Positions 27,040 to 35,712 of a stretch of DNA of 64,000 bases are shown here, in pieces. Below the pieces are notes generated by a model. That model did not search any database. It was not told the origin of the DNA and saw only the letters and a list, made by a program, of their open reading frames with translations. This stretch comes from Anaerolineaceae bacterium (GTDB lineage Bacteria; Chloroflexota; Anaerolineae; Aggregatilineales; Phototrophicaceae). Both the position numbers and the translations under genes were made by a program. Within the stretch, counting starts at the first letter, position 1. The number at the start of each line of letters is the position of its first letter. The stretch covers positions 248,001-312,000 of the forward strand of contig JACKCH010000010.1 of NCBI GenBank assembly GCA_020634115.1, written 5' to 3'.

Positions 27040-28812
27040 TTAGAAGTAGCTGCTGATGATTTCCAGCACGCGCAGGATGTTCTGCGGGTCGCCGGACTGC
27101 ACGGTGGTTGAGCTGGCACGGGCGATGGAGTTCAGCACGCCGATGTCCGCGCCGGAGCCATACGCCACCGGAATCACGATCACCGGGTTCAGGTCGGCAC
27201 GGCTGGCTTCGATGGTGGACAGCGCCGCGTTCAGCACGTTCTCGCTGGCGGTATCCGCGCCGTCACTCAGCAGCACCACCGCCCGAATCCGGTCTGAGTC
27301 AGTGGATTTGTTCAATCCCCCCACCACTTGCACCAGCGAGTCATACAGCGCCGTACCGCCGCCCGGTTGCAGGTTCTGAATCGCCGTGCGAATCTGCGCT
27401 TCGACACTCTCGTAATTGCCCAGCGGGACACGGGTCACGACCAGGCTGCTATCGCTGAACGTCGCCAGCCCGACCCGGTTGCCGCGATCCATCTCATCCA
27501 GGAAGGCCAGCGCCGCCTGTTTGGCCTGGTCAAGCTTGCCTTCTTCGCCCATCGAGCCGGAGACATCAATCAGCAGCATAATATCGGCCTGCTTCTTGAC
27601 GAACGACCAACTTTGCTGAATCGCCAGAATCACATCCGACGACGGGACATCCAGAATCGTTTTTGGCCCTTCCACCGTGACGCCGTTTTCCGGGGTGAAG
27701 GGGAAGCCCAACGTTACATCCGGGTTCGCCGGGCGGAAACCCTGGCTCATAATCACTTCCTGCACCCCTGGCGTGAGGACGTAATCGGTAAACACGCGGG
27801 CGGCGTCACGCTGTTCCGGCGTTGTCCACGACGCATTGACGATGCCAAAGGGATGCTCGTGCCAGAACGTGCCTTCTTTGGGGTAGAGCGCCACCAACTG
27901 TTCCGGCGGCTTGGTATCCGTCAGTCCCCGGTTGATGTAGATCAGGTCGTTTTCTTCCAGCGCCACGAAGTCCAGGTAACTCGGCCCTTGCGCGATATAT
28001 TGTTTAAACTCGGTGGTGCGGCTCGAATAGTGGCGAATCAGAAGTTCGATATTGCGGACGCCCTCCTGAATCGCCGGGTCGCGCACCTGGTCTAACCCCA
28101 GTTCACGCCCGGTAAAACCCTGCTGGCGGGCGGCGGCGTAAAATTCGGCGATCAGGGTCGAGAGCGCCGTCGAACTGATATACGGGTCGGTATGGCCGTA
28201 ATACACCGTGCGGCGGCAGTTGGGGATGCCGTAGTCGCACCAGCCGTTTTCACTATTCAGCACGTCCAGTAATTCCTGCCAGCCGATGTCCTCGTAGCCG
28301 ACTTTGTCCTGAATAGCCTTCAAGCGGCTTTCCCAGATCGCCATCACCACCGGGGCGAGGGCGGTAGCGCGGACATCGCTCATATCGAAAATCTGCCGCC
28401 CGCTTTGCGCATTCGCCAACGCCAGCCAGTGGCTCACTGACGGCTCGAAGATCGTCGGCCTTTCGACGTTCTGGTTATTCGGCGCGATAATCGCGTTGAC
28501 GATGCCCTGCATCACCGTGCCGGATGAGCCGGGCTTGCCGGTGACGAAAATCGGCAGTTCACCGCTGGCGAGGGCTTCCCCGGTGATGGGGTTACGTCCC
28601 TGGGAATAGGCGCGGTTGAAATCCTCAATCACCTGCGGCATATACAGGTCGGATTCCGGTGCGTAGACAATCGAAACATCAATCGCGTTACTGGGGCGCT
28701 GCACGTTCCCAGTGTTGTTCTGGGTGGTATTGCCGCCCGTGTTATCGCAGGCGACCAGTACCGCCAGGGCGATCATGAGCAGTAATCCAAACCAAGGTTT
28801 GTTTATCTTCAT
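27040..28812 (-). CDS. Lipoprotein with solute-binding-like and VWA domains
   Basis: 590 residues. A lipoprotein signal peptide ends in LAVLVAC (Cys22). Residues about 45-395 resemble a periplasmic solute-binding domain of the extracellular type-2 family (SBP_bac_11-like). Residues about 410-590 form a von Willebrand factor A domain with a complete MIDAS: D416, S418, S420 (DVSGS), T487 (GGGTAL) and D517 (LLSDGAD). No transport permease or ATPase is near. The next gene upstream on this strand (28909) encodes a related binding-like domain without VWA, 96 bases away. A surface-anchored adhesion or sensing role is more likely than classical import (inference). Confidence 0.85.
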   Translation of the reverse strand: MKINKPWFGLLLMIALAVLVACDNTGGNTTQNNTGNVQRPSNAIDVSIVYAPESDLYMPQVIEDFNRAYSQGRNPITGEALASGELPIFVTGKPGSSGTVMQGIVNAIIAPNNQNVERPTIFEPSVSHWLALANAQSGRQIFDMSDVRATALAPVVMAIWESRLKAIQDKVGYEDIGWQELLDVLNSENGWCDYGIPNCRRTVYYGHTDPYISSTALSTLIAEFYAAARQQGFTGRELGLDQVRDPAIQEGVRNIELLIRHYSSRTTEFKQYIAQGPSYLDFVALEENDLIYINRGLTDTKPPEQLVALYPKEGTFWHEHPFGIVNASWTTPEQRDAARVFTDYVLTPGVQEVIMSQGFRPANPDVTLGFPFTPENGVTVEGPKTILDVPSSDVILAIQQSWSFVKKQADIMLLIDVSGSMGEEGKLDQAKQAALAFLDEMDRGNRVGLATFSDSSLVVTRVPLGNYESVEAQIRTAIQNLQPGGGTALYDSLVQVVGGLNKSTDSDRIRAVVLLSDGADTASENVLNAALSTIEASRADLNPVIVIPVAYGSGADIGVLNSIARASSTTVQSGDPQNILRVLEIISSYF

Positions 28813-28908
28813 TGTGTGATGTCCTTATCTCATTAAAAACACTATACGCTTTGTCCGCAGGGCGCACGGCGGTGGATCCTTATCATTGGACGCAACATAG
28901 CGAGAAAA

Positions 28909-30006
28909 CTACTGCGTGTTAAACCACTGGATGAGTCCCTGGGCATCGCCGCGCTGGGGTGCTTGAATCAACTGGCCGTAATCCGGTTGGTACTGGATAC
29001 CATAGGGAATCGCCGCCGAAAACAGGGTCGCGCCTCCATCCGGCTCACTCGCCGCTGGACGCAGCCCGAAAGCCACCGTTCGCTGCTGCTGCGACTCGGT
29101 GGTCAGCCAGTTTCGCAGGGCATCCACTGCCGCTCGCTGCTCAGCGGTAGTCCCATTGTCGTCCCAGCGCGCCAGCGGGAAATCCAGCATGAACTGGTAA
29201 GCCGGGTAGGAAAACGCGAAAGAATCGGTGTTCGTCAGCAGGCCGTTCAGGTTGTTCAGCCACTGAACTTCCGGCAGGAAGGCGATTTCAGCGGTGGATG
29301 GCCCGCGCCCCATCGCGGCGGCGGGGTCTGCCCCCAGGGTGTTAAAGTTTGGCACGCTGGCGATCACCGGGGCCAGCCATTCACGGAAAGCCGTATCGCG
29401 GAGCATGGCGTTATCCAGACTGGCCGATTGATGGTAAGTGGCCGCGCCGGAGAATAGAACCGCTAACCCACTGATCTGGCCGCTAGGGCGGGCGAAAGCC
29501 AGTTTCACGAACTGCCAATCGCTGCTGCCCCCCAGATTCGCCCAGGACTCCGCATCGGCAGCGGCCACCACCTGCGCCCAATCCAACCCACTGGCCGGAA
29601 CATCCAGCACGGCTAGTCGGCTGGTGAACCCGCCCCATACCAGTGGTGTCCGTGCCAGCGAAGGCGTGACTAGTTGGAAGGGGAGGCCGTTATCCCCGGC
29701 ATAGCCCACTGAAGCTGAAGATGCCGGTATCCACGCGGCGGGATGGTCGGCGGTTGTCCAGGGACGATCCTCCGACCAGACTTTCATGTCCTCAATCAGC
29801 GTGAGTTTGATCTGAATCCGGGTGGTATTGACCAGTGGATTCGTCGCGTTAAAGGCGTTCACCGCGTCCCGCAGCCAGCCTTCGGCCAGTGGGCTAACCG
29901 CGATGGTGACTTCCAGCGGTGGCTGGGAACGCAGAAACTGACTGGCAGCGATCACGCCCAGTGCGATCACCACGAAAAGCACTACAAAAATTGTCCCTCG
30001 TCTCAT
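28909..30006 (-). CDS. Membrane-anchored solute-binding-like protein
   Basis: 365 residues, with an N-terminal signal-anchor (GTIFVVLFVVIALGVIAASQF) followed by an extracellular domain starting LEVTIAVSPLAEGWLRDAVN. Its fold resembles the binding-protein half of the downstream VWA lipoprotein (SPLAEGWL...FN versus APESDLYMPQVIEDFN), but it lacks the VWA. Both genes lie in the same orientation and presumably form an operon. No lipobox cysteine is present, so it is anchored by its TM helix. Function unknown; the paired architecture is seen as a hint that the two proteins work together. Confidence 0.75.
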   Translation of the reverse strand: MRRGTIFVVLFVVIALGVIAASQFLRSQPPLEVTIAVSPLAEGWLRDAVNAFNATNPLVNTTRIQIKLTLIEDMKVWSEDRPWTTADHPAAWIPASSASVGYAGDNGLPFQLVTPSLARTPLVWGGFTSRLAVLDVPASGLDWAQVVAAADAESWANLGGSSDWQFVKLAFARPSGQISGLAVLFSGAATYHQSASLDNAMLRDTAFREWLAPVIASVPNFNTLGADPAAAMGRGPSTAEIAFLPEVQWLNNLNGLLTNTDSFAFSYPAYQFMLDFPLARWDDNGTTAEQRAAVDALRNWLTTESQQQRTVAFGLRPAASEPDGGATLFSAAIPYGIQYQPDYGQLIQAPQRGDAQGLIQWFNTQ

Positions 30007-30269
30007 TGTCTTTGTCCGTTGTGCTGTGTGTTATTCAATAGGCTGCGCTACGGGCGAAATCGCCCGCAGCACACTCAATCTTACCCAGATTTATTTTATC
30101 CGAAAAGGTAACGCCAATTCCCCCAAATATGAGTGGGGCGTTCACCAACAAGCATAGCACATTCGCGGCAATGTGCTGTATCTTGCGCGGATTGACATCC
30201 GAAATCATGACCAAGCACACATGACAACGCCTATCGTTTTGTGCGAGGCTGAGATAAAGGGGGTGCCAC
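30007..30269. other. Divergent intergenic region
   Basis: 263 bases between the minus-strand binding-like gene and the plus-strand universal stress gene. An AACGCC...GGCGTT palindrome with an inner CCCC...GGGG stem lies at about 30110-30142. Promoters could not be assigned. Confidence 0.4.
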
Positions 30270-30731
30270 ATGTTGTATAACACGATTTTGGTTCCGCTCG
30301 ATGGCTCCCGGCGCGCTGAAGCCATTTTGCCGCATGTTGAAAAACTGGCCCAGGAACACGGCGCGAAAGTTGTTTTGATGCAGGTAGTCGAACCCGGCCC
30401 ACTGCTTTATGGCGCGGCGGAGGGCTATGTTGAAATCGTGCTGAGTGAAGCGCGCCACCGGATGGAAAAAGCGAAATCCTATCTGGGTGAACATCAGGAT
30501 CGGTTTGCTGCTCTGGGAGTCACCGCTGAGATTCGGCTGGAGGATGGTCCGATTGTCGAGGCGATTATCCGCGTGGCGGAAGCCGTCAAAGCAGATCTGA
30601 TCGCTATCGCCAGTCATGGGCGAACCGGGCTGGCGCGGGCATTTTATGGCAGTGTGGCGGCAGGTGTCCTACAGCGGGCTGACCGGCCTTTACTGATAAT
30701 CCGCGCCGAGGATGAGCGGCCTGCCGCGTAA
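30270..30731 (+). CDS. Universal stress protein, UspA family
   Basis: A 153-residue single Usp domain. It begins YNTILVPLDGS, the usual beta-1/ATP-binding aspartate region, and carries the C-terminal nucleotide-binding motif ASHGRTGLARAFYGSVAAGV, which fits the G-x2-G-x9-G(S/T) pattern of ATP-binding members. Soluble cytoplasmic dimer by family. GGGGGTG precedes the ATG. Monocistronic, closed by a strong terminator 35 bases after the stop. Targets unknown. Confidence 0.9.
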   Translation: MLYNTILVPLDGSRRAEAILPHVEKLAQEHGAKVVLMQVVEPGPLLYGAAEGYVEIVLSEARHRMEKAKSYLGEHQDRFAALGVTAEIRLEDGPIVEAIIRVAEAVKADLIAIASHGRTGLARAFYGSVAAGVLQRADRPLLIIRAEDERPAA

Positions 30732-30765
30732 AATCGAAATTTCCTTCAGATCGGTGGTAAATGGA

Positions 30766-30795
30766 AGAGGGCGCTGCGTGCGCCCTCTCTGTTTT
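30766..30795 (+). terminator. Intrinsic terminator after the Usp gene
   Basis: A 9-bp stem AGAGGGCGC (30766-30774) / GCGCCCTCT (30780-30788), loop TGCGT, then CTGTTTTGTCTT. Confidence 0.75.
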
Positions 30796-30817
30796 GTCTT
30801 GATATTCGGGTTGCGGT

Positions 30818-32017
30818 TTATTGGCTGCTGGCGCCGGTCATGCCTTGCAGCAGTTGCGGCAGATACCACACATCTAGCGGATCAACCAGTTGGTTCACTG
30901 CGGCCATTTCAGTGCCATCCTGGAATGACAGTGGCCCCTGCCACAGCGCAAAGCTATCCGGCACGAAGGGGCTGGTGGCATACGCGGCCAGATTCCCGAT
31001 GAACTCATTCATGTTGGCCTTCTGCATTTCATCCAGGCCAGTGCCCAGTACGAAACCGATAGCGGTGGTGTCCAGATTGTTGATGTCCGACCAATCCGGC
31101 CCCAGCCAGTCCCAGCTTTGAGTCCAGGTTCCATCCTTCACGGCCTGCACCACGTTGACATACGACGGCCCCCAGTTGAAGTACGGGACACCCAGGCAGA
31201 TGTCCGGCGCTTCAGCGCAAGCGCCCTGGAAGTCATAAGGAATGGCCCAGACGTTGTCGCCCTGCGCGGCGCGCTGCCCGGCAACGACAATACCTTCAGT
31301 GGTGTCAATGCCGGAAATCACCACGTCCGCGCCGTTATCGAAGAATGTGTTGGTTTCTTCGGTGGGGTCGAGTGTTACGCCAGGGATATTGAACCAGAAA
31401 CCAATCCAGGTCACCGTGAATTTCAGGTCGTCCGGGTTGCCGCCCGCGTATTGCTGGTAGCAGTAACGCGCACCCAGATAGGCGGAAGCGGCCAGGCGGC
31501 GGGTTTCGAAGTTGATCAGCGGCCCAAGATAGCCAACGCTGCCGGTCTGGGTCGTCATCCCTGCGGCACAGCCGGCCATCAGCTTGCCCCACACCATCTG
31601 ACCCATCAGATTGCCTTCGTTAGAGGGAGCTTCGCCGGTCAGCACGTCGTCACCGGAGACATTGATGAACGTGATATCCGGGAAATTAGCGGCGACAATC
31701 GCCGTATCTTCTTCAAACGAATCCGACGTAGTGAAGATCACCTTCGCGCCCTGGTCAACCATTTCGGAGACGACATCGTTCAGTGTCGTTTCGGGGGCAT
31801 CCGCCGGGTTCAGGCTGGGGAAGAAGACCATCTTCGCGCCGGGAATCTGGGCTTCCACGTAGCGCCCGGCTTCAAAGTGTGCCTGACTCCACCCATGATC
31901 GTTTTCCGGCCCAACCAGCACCAGGCCGAACACGAATTCATCCTGTGCTACCGCTGGGATGATTGCTCCCAACAATAGCAACAGCAAGGCAAGTGCCAAA
32001 GTAAATTTCTTAATCAT
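30818..32017 (-). CDS. BMP-family substrate-binding protein
   Basis: 399 residues. A signal peptide (MIKKFTLALALLLLLLGAII, cleavage after AVA) is followed by a BMP/PnrA-like periplasmic binding domain: VLVGPENDHGWSQAHFEAGR at the start, FxNVSGDD, and the WIGFWFNIPG...FDNGADVVISGIDTTEG region. BMP proteins deliver nucleosides, purines or related compounds to ABC importers. The permease and ATPase genes that normally follow are absent; downstream is the convergent Usp gene. It may serve a transporter encoded elsewhere. GAGGA precedes the ATG and a promoter is visible at 32060-32087. Confidence 0.87.
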   Translation of the reverse strand: MIKKFTLALALLLLLLGAIIPAVAQDEFVFGLVLVGPENDHGWSQAHFEAGRYVEAQIPGAKMVFFPSLNPADAPETTLNDVVSEMVDQGAKVIFTTSDSFEEDTAIVAANFPDITFINVSGDDVLTGEAPSNEGNLMGQMVWGKLMAGCAAGMTTQTGSVGYLGPLINFETRRLAASAYLGARYCYQQYAGGNPDDLKFTVTWIGFWFNIPGVTLDPTEETNTFFDNGADVVISGIDTTEGIVVAGQRAAQGDNVWAIPYDFQGACAEAPDICLGVPYFNWGPSYVNVVQAVKDGTWTQSWDWLGPDWSDINNLDTTAIGFVLGTGLDEMQKANMNEFIGNLAAYATSPFVPDSFALWQGPLSFQDGTEMAAVNQLVDPLDVWYLPQLLQGMTGASSQ

Positions 32018-32059
32018 TATTTTCTATCCTCTAAGCTAGATAGTTTTGCGTCATCTTCT

Positions 32060-32087
32060 AGTGTAACGTGTAAACTAGATTTAACAA
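32060..32087 (-). promoter_or_regulatory. Putative promoter of the BMP-family gene
   Basis: On the minus strand TTGTTA (32087-32082) and TACACT (32065-32060) are spaced 16 bases apart, about 43 bases before the ATG at 32017. Confidence 0.4.
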
Positions 32088-32101
32088 AGGAAAATTGTCA
32101 C

Positions 32102-32144
32102 AAAAAAACCCAGCGTAACAGGTTAATCTGCACAACGCCGGGTT
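32102..32144 (-). terminator. Intrinsic terminator of the sulfur operon
   Basis: Minus strand: AACCCGGCGT pairs with ACGCTGGGTT (10 bp, one G-T) across an 18-base loop, followed by seven T. It closes the five-gene operon that starts at 35519, 44 bases after the FmdB stop. Confidence 0.8.
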
Positions 32145-32187
32145 AAAGTATCTGAATGCAGCGCACGGCTGCTTAGTGTCTCGTCCC

Positions 32188-32397
32188 TCAGAGGCCACCA
32201 GTCGAGCAGGACGGCGCGGCGACGGCACCGCTGCTGAGACTACTGCTGCCTCCCGCCACCCTAGAGGCGAAGGTTGAAATCTTCTTCTTTACATGGACAC
32301 TGCCGCACACAGGACAGGTGATTTCCTTAGAGCTGTTCCGCACCAGTTTCTCGAACGGCTCACCACATTCTATACAGTCAAATTCAAACAACGGCAT
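32188..32397 (-). CDS. FmdB-type zinc-ribbon protein
   Basis: A 69-residue protein of the FmdB/CxxC_CxxC_SSSS family: MPLFEFDCIECGEPFEKLVR supplies the first CxxC, CPVCGS the second, and a low-complexity Ser-rich tail ends in CSTGGL. Members are presumed regulators or small zinc-binding proteins, first noted near formamidase genes. Last gene of the sulfur operon, five bases after the DUF302 gene and just before the terminator. Confidence 0.85.
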   Translation of the reverse strand: MPLFEFDCIECGEPFEKLVRNSSKEITCPVCGSVHVKKKISTFASRVAGGSSSLSSGAVAAPSCSTGGL

Positions 32398-32402
32398 GGT
32401 TC

Positions 32403-32813
32403 TTAGTTCTCCTGCAAGGCCGCCACAACACGCTCTAACCGTGCCTGTGCATCTTCGGCAATTGGTGTCAGCGCCGGGTCGTTCACAAAACTCATCATCG
32501 TCAGCGGGTTGATGAGTGATACCCGTGTATGTCCTTCGCTGATTTCTTCCACCGTGACGTTACACGGCAGCAGCAAGCCGATTTCAGGCACGGCGGTCAG
32601 TGCCTGGTGTGCCAGCGGGGGATTACATGCGCCCAGAATCGCATAGCGGCGGAAATCTATATCGAGCTTTTTCTTGAGCGTGGCTTTCACGTCAATTTCG
32701 GTCAGCACGCCAAAGCCTTCTGCTTTAAGGGCATCGGTCACCCGTGCCATCGCCGTGTCGTAATCGGCGTTGAGTTCGACTTTCATCCCTAATTGCTGTT
32801 TGGTTGTATCCAT
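32403..32813 (-). CDS. DUF302-domain protein
   Basis: 136 residues matching the DUF302 pattern: DYDTAMARVTDALKAEGFGV, a central ATLKKKLDIDFRRYAILGAC segment with NPPLA, then PEIGLLLPCNVTV. The function is not known biochemically. DUF302 genes often accompany rhodanese, TauE/SafE and metallo-beta-lactamase sulfur genes, as here, which suggests a role in sulfur or redox handling (inference from context). Two cysteines (in GACNPP and LLPCNV) are candidate functional residues. Confidence 0.85.
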   Translation of the reverse strand: MDTTKQQLGMKVELNADYDTAMARVTDALKAEGFGVLTEIDVKATLKKKLDIDFRRYAILGACNPPLAHQALTAVPEIGLLLPCNVTVEEISEGHTRVSLINPLTMMSFVNDPALTPIAEDAQARLERVVAALQEN

Positions 32814-32863
32814 TGAATTTCACCCCTTCTAACGTTGTGATTGATCTTGTCCCAGGCGGTGGG

Positions 32864-34258
32864 TTAGCGCACCAGTGGATAACGCTGACGCATCCAGGCC
32901 ATTGTACCACCCCGGACGTTGTAAATGGTTTCAAAACCCTTTTGCCCTAGGAGCGCCGCTGCTGACTGACTGCGGCTGCCCGTGGCACAGATGATCGCTA
33001 CCGGTTTCGCTGGGTCGAGTTCCTCAATACGCCGGGAGAGTTCGCCCAGCGGAATGAGTACGGCATCCGGCACATGCCCCTGTCCGAATTCCCAGGGTTC
33101 ACGGACATCTAGCACCATCGGGCGGCTGCCGTTGCCCGTTTCCAGCAGGCTGTAGAGTTCCTGGACTTCAATATTCTGGACATCCCCGGCGGTGATGGGT
33201 AGCCCCACCGCCTCCCACATATTCAGGTCTTCTGAAAGATACCCGATCACGTTCTCATAGCCGACGCGGGCGAGGCTGTAGACCACGCGGCGGTAGTCGT
33301 CAGCATTCTCTAGCAGCAGGATAACCGGTTGTTCGGGCGAAAGAATAAACCCGATGCGGTTGCTCAGTTGGTTATCGGCCTCCAGATGAACGGAGCCGGG
33401 GATGTGTTTGTGCTTGTAGTCCGCGTTAGAGCGCGTATCGAGCAGCCCCGCGCCGCGCTGGAAGTGGGGAATCGCTTCCTGGATAGTCAACGGTTTGGGT
33501 TGGACATCACCGAGCGGGCGCGGCCCCTGGCGGTTCAGCGCCTTGATGCGGGTATGGTTGCCCGGCTGTTCTGGCAGTTCGCTCACGGCGTAATTCACGA
33601 ACGTATCCCGGTCTGCCTGTGCCTGTGCCAGCGCAGGATTATGCTGCCGTTCGTAGCCGAGTGTCGTGCTGCGCACTGAGCCGATGGACTTGCCACACAG
33701 CGACCCGGCCCCATGTCCGGGGTAGATGAGCAGGCCGTCGGAATGGGTGAGCATCTGATTCAGGCTGTCATACATCTGTCCGGCCAGTTGACGCGCCGCG
33801 TCCATACCGACCAGGTCGGGGCGTCCGGCATCGCCCACGAACAGCGTGTCGCCGGTCAGCGCCATCCAGGGTTCATCGGCGCGGGTGGTATCGGCCAGGA
33901 AAAGCGTGATACTTTCCGGTGTGTGTCCCGGCGTATGCGCCACCTGCAGGCGCAGGTTGCCCAGTTCCAGTACATTGCCGCCATTGACGGACTGGTGAGC
34001 GAAGGTCGCGCCGCTATCGTTATGCAGGTAAATGGTTGCGCCAGTGCGTTCGGCCAGGTCGGTGTTGCCGGATACATGGTCGGCGTGCAGGTGCGTTTCG
34101 ATAATATGAGTAATGTTGAGCTGGCGCTCGGCGGCGGTATCCAGGTATTTCTGGATGTCGCGGTCAGGGTCAATCACAGCGGCGACCCCAGCGGTCTCAC
34201 AACCGACCAGGTAGGAGGCACATCCTAGCCCCTCGATAAAGAACTGCTGAATATACAT
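32864..34258 (-). CDS. Metallo-beta-lactamase / double rhodanese fusion, persulfide dioxygenase-like
   Basis: 464 residues. Residues 1-240 are a metallo-beta-lactamase fold with HLHADH (H56, H58, D60, H61), HTPGHTPES and LTGDTLFVGDAGR, the pattern of ETHE1-type persulfide dioxygenases, which oxidise glutathione persulfide to sulfite. Two rhodanese domains follow. The first (about 265-345) lacks the catalytic cysteine (ILLLENADDYRR at the loop). The second (about 365-464) has an intact active-site loop ICATGSRS. This matches known PDO-rhodanese fusions. Sulfite produced could leave through the TauE/SafE protein encoded 41 bases upstream. Confidence 0.87.
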   Translation of the reverse strand: MYIQQFFIEGLGCASYLVGCETAGVAAVIDPDRDIQKYLDTAAERQLNITHIIETHLHADHVSGNTDLAERTGATIYLHNDSGATFAHQSVNGGNVLELGNLRLQVAHTPGHTPESITLFLADTTRADEPWMALTGDTLFVGDAGRPDLVGMDAARQLAGQMYDSLNQMLTHSDGLLIYPGHGAGSLCGKSIGSVRSTTLGYERQHNPALAQAQADRDTFVNYAVSELPEQPGNHTRIKALNRQGPRPLGDVQPKPLTIQEAIPHFQRGAGLLDTRSNADYKHKHIPGSVHLEADNQLSNRIGFILSPEQPVILLLENADDYRRVVYSLARVGYENVIGYLSEDLNMWEAVGLPITAGDVQNIEVQELYSLLETGNGSRPMVLDVREPWEFGQGHVPDAVLIPLGELSRRIEELDPAKPVAIICATGSRSQSAAALLGQKGFETIYNVRGGTMAWMRQRYPLVR

Positions 34259-34299
34259 GGTATCTCCCTCTCAGAACTCTCGATCCATGTTCGCAACGG

Positions 34300-35037
34300 T
34301 TACATTAAATTATCATACAATAAGAACAGAGCCAGCCCGATAATGAAAATGGCGAAGACACGCTGTAACCGGGAGGGCTGAATGTGCTTTGCCAACCGCA
34401 CACCGGCAAAAGTGCCGGTTAACCCGGTGAGGACGAATGTCAGGATTATTCCCCAATCCAGACTGACTCCCCCGAGGTGGCCGAATAGCCCGGCCAAGCT
34501 GTTCATGACGATAATCACCAGGGATGTGCCTACGGCCTGGTGAATAGACAGCCCTACCAGTATTACCAGCGCCGGGACGATCAGAAAACCGCCTCCCACG
34601 CCCAGGAAACCGGTCAGCACGCCAACTCCTGCCCCCGCCAGCATAATCGTGGGGATGCTGCGTTCCCGGTGATTTGTGCCGTCCGGGGATTTGCGCACCA
34701 TCAACAGCGTGCCAACCACCAGCATAAGCAGCGCAAACATGACCAGTAAAGCGGTTGGGGAGAGGAATTTGGATAGTCCCCCGGCGATGTAGGCAAAGGC
34801 CATCCCGGAGCCGCCAAACAGGAGTGCCACCCGCCAGTTCAGCGTTCCCTGTGACCGGTGGAGCAGTGCGCCCAGCGCACTGTTCGCGCCCACAATCACC
34901 AGCGAGGCCGTGACTGCCCCGGCAGGTGTCTGACCAGCGACATAAACCAGCGCCGGAACGGTGAGAATAGACCCGCCACCCCCCAGCAGTCCCAGGACAA
35001 GTCCGATTACAAAACCCAGTCCGATGACTAGCATCAT
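34300..35037 (-). CDS. TauE/SafE-family anion (sulfite/sulfoacetate) exporter
   Basis: A 245-residue membrane protein with about seven or eight helices in two internally similar halves: GLVLGLLGGGGSILTVPALV in the first and GVLTGFLGVGGGFLIVPALV in the second. Both carry the glycine-rich motif of the TauE/SafE family, which moves sulfite, sulfoacetate or other sulfur anions. It is second in the operon, two bases after the membrane rhodanese gene and before the persulfide-dioxygenase-like gene, so export of sulfite or thiosulfate is the likely role (inference). Confidence 0.87.
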   Translation of the reverse strand: MMLVIGLGFVIGLVLGLLGGGGSILTVPALVYVAGQTPAGAVTASLVIVGANSALGALLHRSQGTLNWRVALLFGGSGMAFAYIAGGLSKFLSPTALLVMFALLMLVVGTLLMVRKSPDGTNHRERSIPTIMLAGAGVGVLTGFLGVGGGFLIVPALVILVGLSIHQAVGTSLVIIVMNSLAGLFGHLGGVSLDWGIILTFVLTGLTGTFAGVRLAKHIQPSRLQRVFAIFIIGLALFLLYDNLM

Positions 35038-35039
35038 CG

Positions 35040-35519
35040 TTACGATTCCAGCGAATAACCCGCTGCCTGCCAGTCGATAATACCGCCCAGATCATAGACG
35101 CCCGTATAGCCCGCACTAACCAGGATACTGGCGGCCTGGGCACTGCGGTTTCCACTGCGGCAGTACAACACAATCGGTTCACCCTGTGGTACTTCGCTCA
35201 GACGGCTGCCGATGACCTCGACCGGGATGTTGATCGCGCCGTGAATGTGACCACTGGCAAATTCCTCCGGCGTGCGCACGTCAATCAGCACATGGGCGGT
35301 GTCGGATGTGACAAATTCCTGATTATAGGCGACAGGGCTGATGAGCTGTGAAGCCGGTGCACCGGCCTGGGATGCAACGGGCGTCTGTGCAGGGTTCGAG
35401 AGGGCAATTGCCCCGACGATCACCACCACCAGCGCGACCACCACGCCGACTATAATCAGAGGATTGAACTGCTGTTTGGATTGGCGTGCTTTGGTGGATT
35501 TACTGCGTTTTTTAGTCAT
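35040..35519 (-). CDS. Membrane-anchored rhodanese
   Basis: 159 residues. A lysine-rich N-terminus (TKKRSKSTKARQSKQQ) precedes one TM helix (PLIIVGVVVALVVVIVGAIA), so the rhodanese domain (about 65-159) faces outward. The catalytic loop is intact, YCRSGNRS, and DVRTPEEFASGHIHGAINIP is the usual rhodanese entry motif. First gene of the sulfur operon. It probably transfers sulfane sulfur to a thiol acceptor at the membrane exterior; substrate not known. Confidence 0.87.
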   Translation of the reverse strand: MTKKRSKSTKARQSKQQFNPLIIVGVVVALVVVIVGAIALSNPAQTPVASQAGAPASQLISPVAYNQEFVTSDTAHVLIDVRTPEEFASGHIHGAINIPVEVIGSRLSEVPQGEPIVLYCRSGNRSAQAASILVSAGYTGVYDLGGIIDWQAAGYSLES

Positions 35520-35712
35520 CGTATTCCCTCATTGAACAGTTACCAGATACCAAAACCCCCGGTATCGCAGAACCAGGGGCATTGGAAGGGGGGAAGAGTA
35601 TGTTGAAGTAACTATCACTGCCCCCTACTATAGGGCATATTGGCGATTTTGCGTTCCCCCTAAGACCTTATATCTGACATAAGTGCTAGCTTATATCTCG
35701 TCAATTCGCAGT

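Noticed and set aside
31118..31978. Plus-strand open frame opposite the BMP-family gene
   Set aside because: The minus-strand product has a signal peptide and full binding-protein motifs; this frame is its shadow.
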